Origin: Candidatus Taenariivivens baikalensis
GTDB lineage: Bacteria > Omnitrophota > Omnitrophia > Omnitrophales > Aquincolibacteriaceae
DNA length: 50,755 nucleotides
Direction: 5' to 3'
Assembly: GCA_009691445.1 (NCBI GenBank)
Contig: SICL01000013.1
Span: 1 to 50,755 of the forward strand
The first letter of the stretch is position 1; each line of letters opens with the position of its first letter. A program made the translations under genes and the position numbers. The notes under the pieces are model-generated. The model was given only the letters and a program-made list of their open reading frames with translations, was not told where the DNA came from and ran no database searches. This document shows positions 1 through 8,090 of the stretch, piece by piece.

Positions 1-3000
1 ATGATTATTCCTGTGGGAACAATCTCGTCCGGGCAGATCATTACGGCGGCTTATCAAGTCATTGTCACAAGCGGCGTGACCGTTGGTAAACATTACAACT
101 TCACGATTCAGATTCACAATACCAATAATTTGTCAGAAAAAACCGTCCTTCCGTTTGAAGTGGAAGGAGATCCGCTTTTCGATGAAGGAACGATCCTCGG
201 AAAAGTTTTCAACGATAAAAACAAAAACGGGGTGCAGGACAAGGGAGAAGACGGTGTCCCCGGAGTCCGCCTGGCGACCGAGCAGGGGATCGTGATCCTG
301 ACAGATGACAATGGAATGTATTCCATTCCTGCGGTGAAAGAAGGGCGTCATATCGTGAAGATTGATGCACACAGTCTTCCTGACGGCACAGAATTTATTA
401 CGGAAGAATCTTATCTGGTTAAAACGACGCCGGGAATTTTAAGTAAAGTGAGTTTCGCGGTTTATATTCCGGAATCCGAAATGCCGCAGGAATTTGGCGA
501 CGAACTTCGTGTGATGGTCACTCAGGGGTTGGATACGTCCCATCCTGTTCTGGCCGCTGAGATTGAGCCGAGCGTTCTAAAACTTGGAGTAGGGCGGCTT
601 CAGCAGGACGGCGTGTTCCGTTTTGCTTTGAATTATGCGGAGTTTGCCGCGACATGGTATTTGGAAATCCGCGATGAACTTGGCAAGGAAGTCTGGACTG
701 GGTTTGGAATCGGCGCGCCTCCGCGTGAAGTGGTCTGGGGCGGTCAAAGAGAAAATGGAATCCTCGTTAGTGAAGGGATGTATTCCTATCAGCTGAAGGT
801 GGAAGATAAGGACAAACATCAGGACTGGAGTCCGCTTTATTTTTTTCGGGTCCTGCCTGTCAATGTTTCCAAAATTGAGGAGTCCAAAATCCCCGAGATT
901 CCGCCGATCGGCGACTTCAATCTTTTTAAAGACGGCAAACAATCCATTCCACTCGTCGCCAAACCCACAATCCGTATCCATGGAAGTACCAAGCCGGGCT
1001 ACAAAGTTTTTGCCAATGACTATCCGGTGAGCGTTTCTTCTGAAGGAAAATTCGAAACGGAAATTTATACCAGCCCTGGAGAAAAAGAAATTCATGTCCG
1101 CGCCACCAGTCCGCAGGGTGAGAGTGTGAATTACGACAAGAAAGTCAAAGTCAAGGACAGCACCTTTTTTATGGCGGGTTTGAGCGAAGGCCAAGCGGGG
1201 ATCGGTTTTGTTCATGGGAATAAGGAAACGGCAGGAAGAGGCCCCGCGTTCAAAGAGGACCTTTATGAAGACGGAAGACTTTCTTATTATTTGAAAGGAA
1301 AACTTAAGGGTAAATTTTTAATCAAATCGCATTATGATACCGGCGATAAGCAGCAGGCGCTTTTTACGAATCTTGATCCCGAGGCCTATTATCCGGTCTA
1401 CGGCGATGCCTCTAAACGCACGTATGATGCCGAAAGTCAGCAGCGTTTTTATGTGCTCGTGGAAATGGACCGTTCTTTTGCCCAGTGGGGAAGTTTTAAA
1501 ACAGCTTTTACAGATACTGAGCTTGCGAGCTATGAACGGACGCTTTCTGGTTTAAAGGTTCACTACGAAACCAAGTCGGCCACGGCTTACGGGGATGCCA
1601 AACGCGGATTTACGGCTTTCAGTGCCAAGAGTGAACATCAGGCGGATCATAATGAATTTGCGTCTACGGGCGGTACTCTTTATTATTTCCGCAATCGTCT
1701 GGTGATTCAGGGAAGTGAAAAGATTCGCGTGGAGGTTCGCGACAAGGTTCAGGATATGCCGGTTTACAGTGTGGATTTGATTTCCGGCCGGGATTACGAA
1801 ATTGATTATTCTCAGGGACGCATTATGCTGAACAAACCGTTGGATGCTTACGCATCTTCGGACGTTTTAGCCTCCAATGACATTATTAGCGGGAATCCCG
1901 TGTATCTTGTGACGGATTATGAATATGATCCCGGTTTTAGCGCTTATGACTCGCAAAACCGTGGTCTTCGCGGGTACGTTCATATGGGCGATCATGTTCG
2001 CGTAGGAGTCACCGCGATTGAAGAAAAAAGGGATGCTAAAGATTATGATATGCGCGGCGCGGATGCCCAGTTCAAGCTTGGACGCAACACGAAAATTACT
2101 GCGGAGTACGCCGAATCACATCTTCAACAGACCGGGCAATCGGTTTCTTATAACGGCGGATTAAGTTTTGCGGATGTCGCGCTGAGCCACGGTCAGAACA
2201 CCGGTCCTCGCGGTGGTGCTTATCTTTTCAAGGGAGAAACCAAACCGGTCAAGAATGTAGAGCTCTCGGGTTATTTGCAGGGAGAGGGCCCCAATTTTTC
2301 CAGCAGTCATTCCATGAGTCAGTCCGGTCAGCAAAAATATGGCATCGCGACCAAATATAAAGTCACCGATCACTTATTCGCGCGCTATCGTTTTGATTAC
2401 GATGAAATGGCGGATCTATTAAAGCCTTATTCCGCGAATGATGTGACGGTGCCCTTCGACAGGAAACGCACCCATACGGTACAAGGAGTTTATGACGATG
2501 ACCAGTGGTTTGCAGAGGCTGAATACTTAAAGCAGGCCGTTGCTCCTCCGGAAACGAATCTTCTGCCGACCTTTGAGTCTGAATCTCCTTTTTCCAGCGA
2601 GGTTTCAGGAAAACTAGGTTACCATCTGAACGAACGCCTCCTTCCTTATGTGAAAGTTGCTACCACGGTTAATGGTGAAAAACCGAATCATCAGTTTGGC
2701 GGAGGGTTGCGTTATCGTGTGACAAACGGGATGTACGCCCATTTCGAACAATTGATCGGAAATGTGGGAGATTCCACGCAGTTGGGATTTGAGAAATATC
2801 AGCCCAGCGGTATGAAGGACTATGCGACCTTGAAAGCCTGGGACAACGGTGGGGGTATTCCGGCGCTGACATCGACCATTGGAAATTCCTTCTCACTTTC
2901 TCCTAAGTCTCGATTTTATTCCGAACGTCAGCACTCCAGTTATCAAACCGGAGCGAGCGCCGCGGATGTTTTTGGCAATCAAACCAAAATTAATGATCAT

Positions 3001-3837
3001 TGGGATGCAGAAGCTAAGCTTGAACGTCGTCATTTGGATAACTCCACGTTTAAACGGCTCGATCAGCAAGCAAGCAAGTCCTTGCTTCGGACGAACTCCT
3101 TTAATACGGTTTCCGGAGGGTTTACCTTTCATCCCGATAACCGCTTGAAACTTAAAACATCTTTAGAGGGAAGGTTTGATCAGGAATCTCCTGACCTTTG
3201 GCAAGTGGTGATGCGCAATGATTTTGATTATAAACTTACGAAGGATTTAAGTGTCCGTTCCAAACTCAACTACGGAAAATCCCGTTTTACCGATCCCACA
3301 GGTACCCCGGCTGATTTTATGGAATTTAATTCGGGATTAGCCTATCGTCCGGTTGAAAATGACAGGCTTCAGATTTTGGGCCGTTACACGTACCTGCGCA
3401 ATTTGGGCAATGATATTCAGTTTGATACGCCCACTTTTTTAGGGATGCAAACGGATGAGACTGACCACATTTGGGCTACGGATGTTTCGTATGATGTGAA
3501 TAAATACGTCACCCTTGTGGAAAAACTGGCTTACAAAACAGCCCTTTTTGAAACCTCAGTTTCCGATCAGGCTATTGTGGGAAGCCTGCTTTGGGCACAT
3601 CGCTTTAATTTTCATGTGACACGCAAATGGGACATTGCTTTGGAATACCGTGCTTTATGGCAGCGTCATGATGCCGATACATTGAGGCAGGGGCCGATGG
3701 TGGAAATTGATCGTGAATTTTATGAGTATATCCGGCTTGGTGTAGGATATAATTTTACTGATTTTAGTGACGATATACGCGCGTCGAATAAGGTGAGCAG
3801 TCATGGGCCATTTGTTCGTTTAACCGGAAAGTTTTAG
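1..3837 (+). CDS. Large outer-membrane beta-barrel surface protein, 5' end cut off
   Basis: The reading frame is open from the window edge, so the real start lies upstream and the ATG at base 1 is probably internal. Seen: an SdrD_B-like domain at about residues 62-155 with a calcium-loop-like NDKNKNGVQD (71-80); a FlgD/Ig-like segment near residues 190-285 (WGGQ..NG..VSEGMYSYQL); another Ig-like segment near 310-390; then roughly 880 residues of alternating aromatic and polar strands ending in the terminal Phe (LTGKF) typical of outer-membrane barrels. Known: SdrD_B domains are rigid calcium-binding stalk modules, and a C-terminal aromatic residue is a BAM-targeting feature. Inference: a surface-exposed stalk plus outer-membrane barrel, possibly for adhesion or export. 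It could also be part of a TonB-like or usher-like system, but no plug motif was seen. Confidence 0.75.
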   Translation: MIIPVGTISSGQIITAAYQVIVTSGVTVGKHYNFTIQIHNTNNLSEKTVLPFEVEGDPLFDEGTILGKVFNDKNKNGVQDKGEDGVPGVRLATEQGIVILTDDNGMYSIPAVKEGRHIVKIDAHSLPDGTEFITEESYLVKTTPGILSKVSFAVYIPESEMPQEFGDELRVMVTQGLDTSHPVLAAEIEPSVLKLGVGRLQQDGVFRFALNYAEFAATWYLEIRDELGKEVWTGFGIGAPPREVVWGGQRENGILVSEGMYSYQLKVEDKDKHQDWSPLYFFRVLPVNVSKIEESKIPEIPPIGDFNLFKDGKQSIPLVAKPTIRIHGSTKPGYKVFANDYPVSVSSEGKFETEIYTSPGEKEIHVRATSPQGESVNYDKKVKVKDSTFFMAGLSEGQAGIGFVHGNKETAGRGPAFKEDLYEDGRLSYYLKGKLKGKFLIKSHYDTGDKQQALFTNLDPEAYYPVYGDASKRTYDAESQQRFYVLVEMDRSFAQWGSFKTAFTDTELASYERTLSGLKVHYETKSATAYGDAKRGFTAFSAKSEHQADHNEFASTGGTLYYFRNRLVIQGSEKIRVEVRDKVQDMPVYSVDLISGRDYEIDYSQGRIMLNKPLDAYASSDVLASNDIISGNPVYLVTDYEYDPGFSAYDSQNRGLRGYVHMGDHVRVGVTAIEEKRDAKDYDMRGADAQFKLGRNTKITAEYAESHLQQTGQSVSYNGGLSFADVALSHGQNTGPRGGAYLFKGETKPVKNVELSGYLQGEGPNFSSSHSMSQSGQQKYGIATKYKVTDHLFARYRFDYDEMADLLKPYSANDVTVPFDRKRTHTVQGVYDDDQWFAEAEYLKQAVAPPETNLLPTFESESPFSSEVSGKLGYHLNERLLPYVKVATTVNGEKPNHQFGGGLRYRVTNGMYAHFEQLIGNVGDSTQLGFEKYQPSGMKDYATLKAWDNGGGIPALTSTIGNSFSLSPKSRFYSERQHSSYQTGASAADVFGNQTKINDHWDAEAKLERRHLDNSTFKRLDQQASKSLLRTNSFNTVSGGFTFHPDNRLKLKTSLEGRFDQESPDLWQVVMRNDFDYKLTKDLSVRSKLNYGKSRFTDPTGTPADFMEFNSGLAYRPVENDRLQILGRYTYLRNLGNDIQFDTPTFLGMQTDETDHIWATDVSYDVNKYVTLVEKLAYKTALFETSVSDQAIVGSLLWAHRFNFHVTRKWDIALEYRALWQRHDADTLRQGPMVEIDREFYEYIRLGVGYNFTDFSDDIRASNKVSSHGPFVRLTGKF

Positions 3838-3876
3838 AGCTCTGAGACAATCCTTGTCGTCATAAGTCCTTCGTTT

Positions 3877-3903
3877 GTCATTCTGAGCGGAGAGAAGAAT
3901 GAC
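3877..3903. repeat. Short GTCATTCT...AGAATGAC hairpin
   Basis: A minimal inverted repeat (GTCATTCT / AGAATGAC) between the barrel gene and the lipoprotein gene. It belongs to the same family as the longer copy at 38824-38920 and is a sister of the GTCATTGCGAG family. Its right end contains an ATG that would extend the next gene by eight codons. That ATG is repeat-derived and unlikely to be the true start. Confidence 0.6.
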
Positions 3904-3922
3904 ACTTTCACACGAGGTTCGC

Positions 3923-4315
3923 ATGAAAAAATATAGTATCGTCGGAATGATGGTTCTGTCTTTAGCGTTGGGAAGCTGGGGATGTAAAACTGTTGAAAAG
4001 ATCATTTCACCCGCGCATTCGGAAGTTCTTATTTATAATCTTTCTTTTGATCTGACCTATTTACGCACGTTGGAAGCCCTGCAAACGGTTCCTGATTGGG
4101 AACTTCGTCTGACGGAAAAGGAAAAAGGAAAGATCCTGGTTTACAACTTGGCTTTTGGAAAGTTTGGGGATTCGGACAAGCGGAGTATCACCTTTCTTCT
4201 TAGCCGCATCAGCCGAACTCAGACCTCGGTGCGAATTGATCCGGATGACCAGCATGTGCCGGGCGGCGGGGCGCTGATGGAACGCGTGGCCTCTTTTCTT
4301 AATCAGGAGTATTAA
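3923..4315 (+). CDS. Small putative lipoprotein of unknown function
   Basis: The 130-residue product begins MKKYSIVGMMVLSLALG followed by SWGC, a signal peptide with a weak lipobox (Ser-Trp-Gly-Cys). The rest is a compact alpha/beta-looking domain with no motif I recognise. The start at 3923 is preferred over the in-frame ATG at 3899 because it has a GAGG sequence about 7 bases upstream and puts the basic n-region at the N-terminus; 3899 lies in a repeat hairpin. Inference: an envelope lipoprotein, possibly of the small DUF3568-like type. The function cannot be stated. It sits alone between two repeat elements, so it may be its own transcript. Confidence 0.65.
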   Translation: MKKYSIVGMMVLSLALGSWGCKTVEKIISPAHSEVLIYNLSFDLTYLRTLEALQTVPDWELRLTEKEKGKILVYNLAFGKFGDSDKRSITFLLSRISRTQTSVRIDPDDQHVPGGGALMERVASFLNQEY

Positions 4316-4332
4316 AGCACTTTAAAAAAACT

Positions 4333-4397
4333 GTCATCGCGAGCCACCGCAGGGGCGTGGTGATCTCTCTAGATTGCTTCGCTTCGCCCGCAATGAC
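4333..4397. repeat. GTCATTGCGAG-family palindromic repeat (diverged)
   Basis: Starts GTCATCGCGAG and ends CCGCAATGAC, with the internal AGATTGCTTCGCTTCG signature of the family. It lies between the lipoprotein and uvrA and can form a long imperfect hairpin. Confidence 0.75.
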
Positions 4398-4435
4398 GGG
4401 GGCGCTTCAAGTCTTTTTCCTTTCAAGAGTTTCTT

Positions 4436-7222
4436 ATGGATGCAATTACTCTCTACGGTGTTAAAACCCATAATCTTAAAAATTTCAACCTGACTCTGCT
4501 TCATAACAAATTTTATGTCATAACCGGAGTGTCGGGTTCCGGGAAGTCATCACTCGCATTTGATACCCTTTATGCCGAGGGCCAGCGCCGGTATGTAGAA
4601 TCTCTTTCCGCTTACGCCCGCCAGTTTCTGGAGCGGATGGAAAAACCGGATGTAGACTCCGTTTCGGGCATTCGCCCTTCCATTGCCATTGAAGCTAAAA
4701 ACGTGGTGACCAATGCCCGATCCACCGTTGGCACCCAGACGGAAATCAACGATTACCTGCGCGTGTTCTTTGCCCGGATTGGTCAAACATTCTGTCCCAA
4801 ATGCAACAAAGCTGTTGGGGTTAGTGACCCTGATTCTGTTGCGGCAACATTACTTCACGATTTTCAAGATAGGCAGGTCTGGATTCTTTTTTGCGTTCCG
4901 TTCGGCAGCAAAGGAAGTGTTTATTGGAAAGAATTTTTAGATGAAATAGAGCGCCAGGGATTTACGGATTTTCTCTGGGAAGGCCAGCTCACTTCTAAAG
5001 AGGAGTTGCTTAAGAAAAAAAAGCAGGTTAAAGAACTTTGGGTGGTTGCGGACAAGATCAACGTAAATCTTAAGTCGAGTAAACGCCTTGTGGAGTCGCT
5101 TGAACTGGCCTTCCGCTACGGCAAGGGTTCTATCCGCATAAAAGCAGAAAATCAGGAGTTCACTTTTTCTGAAGATTTTTGCTGCGTTTCCTGCGGGATG
5201 AACTTTCGAAAACCAGCGCCCAATCTTTTTTCCTTTAATAGCCCTCTTGGTGCCTGTCCCAAGTGTCAGGGTTTTGGGAGAGTGATCACGATTGATTGGG
5301 ATCTGGTGGTTCCGGATGTCAAAAAGACGCTGGAGGAAGGTGCCATTGCTCCCTGGGGCAAGCCTAGCACATCCTGGGAATTCAAACAGCTTCTGAAATT
5401 CTGTCGGAAACGAAAGATCTCCGTGAGCCAGCCCTGGAGGGAGTTAAGCGCAGAGCACCGCGAACTTATTCTGAGAGGCGCCGAAGGAATTTCCCAGGAT
5501 GAATATTTTAGTGTGAAAGATTTCTTTGATTATCTGGAAAAGAAAACCTACAAGATGCATATCAGGATTTTACTCAGCAAATACCGCAACTTTGTTTCGT
5601 GTTCGGATTGCCATGAAACCCGACTGCGTCCCGAAGCGCTCTATGTTCAGATTGACGGGAAAACCGTATTTGATTTTCAGCAAATGAGCCTTACAAATCT
5701 CCACCGTTTTTTTGAGCAGTTTAAACTTTCTGAGGAGGCGATGAGCCGCGTGGAACCTGTTTACCTGGAAATTTGCAAGCGCCTTACCTTTTTAAAGGGG
5801 GTCGGCCTGGGCTATCTCAGTTTGTCGCGTCTTTCCCGCACTCTTTCCGGAGGGGAAGTGGAGCGAATTCATCTCGCGACATCTCTTGGCTCCGCGCTTG
5901 TGGATACGCTTTATGTTCTGGATGAACCAAGCATCGGACTTCATGAACGGGACAACCAGCTTCTGATCCGGCTTCTAAAAAAACTCCGTGATTTGGGGAA
6001 TACGGTTGTGGTGGTGGAGCACGACCGCACGATGATTGAATCCGCGGATGAAGTCATTGATATGGGACCGCAGGGCGGTGAACGGGGTGGAAACGTGGTG
6101 TTTCAGGGTCAGCTGGAAGGTCTTAAGCAGGTTCAGGAATCTTTGACCGGAAATTATTTATCGGGAAAATTAAAGATTGAACGGGCCGCCCGCACTGAAG
6201 ACAGGTTGCAACCTGTCCCAAAATTGTGGATTAAGGTCAAACAGGCTGCTGAAAATAATTTAAAATCGATCGATGTGAATATCCCTCTTGGAAAGTGGGT
6301 CGTTATTTCCGGAGTCTCTGGATCTGGGAAGAGTACGCTCGCGTATCAGGTGCTTTATCATCATTATCTCCGGCACCGCGGGCTTCCGGTTCAGGATCTT
6401 GGCAAGGCCAAATCCGTGGCTGGATTTGAGGCGATCGACGATATGATTTTGATTGATCAGTCTCCCATCGGAAGAAGCTCGCGGTCGAATCCTGTGACTT
6501 ATCTTAAAGCGTATGATGATATCCGGAATCTCTTTTCCCGCCTTCCTGAATCAAAACGTCGAGGGCTTAGCCCCGGACATTTTTCCTTTAATGTAGACGG
6601 GGGCCGCTGTCCTTCCTGCGAAGGCGAGGGAAGAATTAAAGTAGAAATGCATTTTCTCGCAGACGTATCTGTACCTTGCGAAGCCTGTCAGGGAAAACGT
6701 TTCAAGCCGGAGATCTTGGAAATCCATTACCAGGGAAAAAATGTGGATGATGTGCTTGGCATGACCATTGATGATGCCTGCCAGTTTTTTCATACGGAAT
6801 CGAAGCTTATCCAAAAACTTTCCATCCTCCGGCAGGTCGGCCTTGGATATTTGCGGCTTGGGCAATCATCCACAACCCTTTCAGGGGGTGAGGCTCAGCG
6901 CCTTAAGTTAGCAGCCGAGATGACGGAACGAAGCTCTAAACATATTCTTTATCTCTTCGATGAACCCACCACCGGTCTTCATTATCAGGACATCCATTAC
7001 TTAATCCAGGCCTTTGATCAGCTGCTTGCGCGCGGTCATTCACTTGTGATTATTGAACATCATATGGAACTGATTCGTCTTGCGGACTATGTGATTGATC
7101 TGGGCCCTGAAGGGGGCGATGAGGGAGGGCAGATGGTTTATGCCGGGGATGTGCAGGGGTTGATCGCGTGTCCAGCTTCGTATACAGGGCAATATCTCAA
7201 GCAGTATCTGGAGAGAAACTAA
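4436..7222 (+). CDS. uvrA: UvrA-family excinuclease ABC subunit A (divergent)
   Basis: The 928-residue protein has two ABC ATPase halves. Walker A motifs are GVSGSGKS at 31-38 and 626-633; signatures are LSGGEVERIHLA and LSGGEAQRLKLA; Walker B/D-loop motifs are LDEPSIGLHERD and FDEPTTGLH. Zinc-finger cysteine pairs are visible (SCG...CPKC and CPSC...CEAC). Length is close to the usual ~940, so the UvrB-binding region is probably present. Known role: damage recognition in nucleotide excision repair. The first signature (GGEVERIHLA instead of GGE[SA]QRIRLA) and the IEAKN segment replacing the usual IDQK mark a divergent branch, so this could be a second UvrA paralog. The ribosome-binding site is weak. 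A short palindrome lies in frame between the halves at 6200-6217. Confidence 0.9.
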   Translation: MDAITLYGVKTHNLKNFNLTLLHNKFYVITGVSGSGKSSLAFDTLYAEGQRRYVESLSAYARQFLERMEKPDVDSVSGIRPSIAIEAKNVVTNARSTVGTQTEINDYLRVFFARIGQTFCPKCNKAVGVSDPDSVAATLLHDFQDRQVWILFCVPFGSKGSVYWKEFLDEIERQGFTDFLWEGQLTSKEELLKKKKQVKELWVVADKINVNLKSSKRLVESLELAFRYGKGSIRIKAENQEFTFSEDFCCVSCGMNFRKPAPNLFSFNSPLGACPKCQGFGRVITIDWDLVVPDVKKTLEEGAIAPWGKPSTSWEFKQLLKFCRKRKISVSQPWRELSAEHRELILRGAEGISQDEYFSVKDFFDYLEKKTYKMHIRILLSKYRNFVSCSDCHETRLRPEALYVQIDGKTVFDFQQMSLTNLHRFFEQFKLSEEAMSRVEPVYLEICKRLTFLKGVGLGYLSLSRLSRTLSGGEVERIHLATSLGSALVDTLYVLDEPSIGLHERDNQLLIRLLKKLRDLGNTVVVVEHDRTMIESADEVIDMGPQGGERGGNVVFQGQLEGLKQVQESLTGNYLSGKLKIERAARTEDRLQPVPKLWIKVKQAAENNLKSIDVNIPLGKWVVISGVSGSGKSTLAYQVLYHHYLRHRGLPVQDLGKAKSVAGFEAIDDMILIDQSPIGRSSRSNPVTYLKAYDDIRNLFSRLPESKRRGLSPGHFSFNVDGGRCPSCEGEGRIKVEMHFLADVSVPCEACQGKRFKPEILEIHYQGKNVDDVLGMTIDDACQFFHTESKLIQKLSILRQVGLGYLRLGQSSTTLSGGEAQRLKLAAEMTERSSKHILYLFDEPTTGLHYQDIHYLIQAFDQLLARGHSLVIIEHHMELIRLADYVIDLGPEGGDEGGQMVYAGDVQGLIACPASYTGQYLKQYLERN
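6200..6217. repeat. 18-bp perfect palindrome in frame inside uvrA
   Basis: GACAGGTTGCAACCTGTC reads identically on both strands and encodes part of EDRLQPVP at about residue 589, in the linker between the two UvrA ABC halves. It looks like a short mobile palindrome tolerated in a flexible linker. Confidence 0.6.
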
Positions 7223-7241
7223 GCGTTTAATAACAAGCTGT

Positions 7242-7331
7242 GTCATTAAGGGGAGCCCGCCACTGTTTTTGGCGGACGACGAAGCAATCCCGGAGAATAG
7301 CCCAAGATTGCTTCGCGCCGCTCGCAATGTC
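7242..7331. repeat. GTCATT...CGCAATG(T)C palindromic repeat
   Basis: A diverged GTCATTGCGAG-family unit downstream of uvrA. It keeps the GAAGCAATC and AGATTGCTTCGCGCCGCTCGC blocks and ends in GCAATGTC. Confidence 0.65.
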
Positions 7332-7403
7332 AGTATTAAGTCTATTTGATATTTGGAATGCTTCCGGGTAATCTATCAATACTGTTACGTGAGGGGAAAG
7401 AGA

Positions 7404-7931
7404 ATGCTTAAAAAGATAAAAACTTCTATTTCATTTCGGATTATCCTCGTATCTTCTGCCTTGATGTGTCTGGCGGCTATCTATAAGGAAGCGGACCCAG
7501 TTGGAGATACTCAAACAAATCCCATTGCGTATAAAGATAAGACGGAGGAAATAAAGCAGGGAGCTAAAGAAGCGCCTAAGCCCTCCTTTAAGCTGATTGA
7601 AAAAGAAAAATTCATGATTGATTCTAATCTGGAGAAAGAAAAGACCGAGAATCGATCGGAAGAAACGCAGTCGCTTTTAGGTGCGGATGTGCCGGAAGAT
7701 GTTTTGGATGCCAGTGAGACTCAGGATTTGAGTGTCCAGAAAGGGGAGGCTTCTCAGCCGCAAGGCCAAGGTCAAGACCAGGAACAAGACCAGGAACAGG
7801 ATCAGGACCAAAATACCGAAGAGAAGTCTGGTGGGGAGGACGAGAAGTCCGGGGATGATTGGTGGAATACGGAGGATACTCCGGAAACCCAGAGTGATGG
7901 GCTGTCGGCTCAGAATTCATTCAAGAATTGA
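7404..7931 (+). CDS. Small acidic signal-anchored protein with Q/D/E repeat
   Basis: The 175-residue product has a basic hydrophobic start (MLKKIKTSISFRIILVSSALMCLAAIY), suggesting a signal peptide or membrane anchor. The rest is hydrophilic, strongly acidic and probably disordered. Residues around 118-138 are a short tandem GQGQDQEQDQEQDQDQ run. ATG 7404 is chosen because GAGGGGAAAGAGA precedes it, whereas the TTG at 7353 lies beside a repeat. No family was recognised. It precedes the FtsH-like protease gene but is separated from it by a promoter and a repeat. The function is unknown. Confidence 0.55.
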   Translation: MLKKIKTSISFRIILVSSALMCLAAIYKEADPVGDTQTNPIAYKDKTEEIKQGAKEAPKPSFKLIEKEKFMIDSNLEKEKTENRSEETQSLLGADVPEDVLDASETQDLSVQKGEASQPQGQGQDQEQDQEQDQDQNTEEKSGGEDEKSGDDWWNTEDTPETQSDGLSAQNSFKN

Positions 7932-7971
7932 TAAAAAAAGACGTAGGTCATGAGAGCAAAACCCGGGTCTG

Positions 7972-7980
7972 TGGTATAAT
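7972..7980 (+). promoter_or_regulatory. Extended -10 promoter upstream of the short FtsH-like gene
   Basis: TGGTATAAT is a perfect extended -10 (TG-n-TATAAT). No good -35 is seen, as is usual for extended -10 promoters. Transcription from about 7987 would give a ~100-base leader that includes a hairpin-forming repeat before the start at 8091. Confidence 0.45.
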
Positions 7981-7998
7981 CTCGCAATTCAGATTATT

Positions 7999-8050
7999 TC
8001 GGAGACTCCTCGCAATGACGTCATTGCGAGCGAAGCGAAGCAATCTCGGG
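7999..8050. repeat. Back-to-back GTCATTGCGAG-family half-units
   Basis: A right half (GGAGACTCCTCGCAATGAC) abuts a left half (GTCATTGCGAGCGAAGCGAAGC), giving an inside-out arrangement with CGCAATGACGTCATTGCG at the junction. Confidence 0.7.
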
Positions 8051-8090
8051 CTTATACAGAGGTGCTACATAAAAGAGGGAGTATGATCGT

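Noticed and set aside
577..1215. 212-codon minus-strand open frame within the barrel gene
   Set aside because: It is a shadow of a long, clearly coding + strand frame with recognisable domains; no start signals or motifs.
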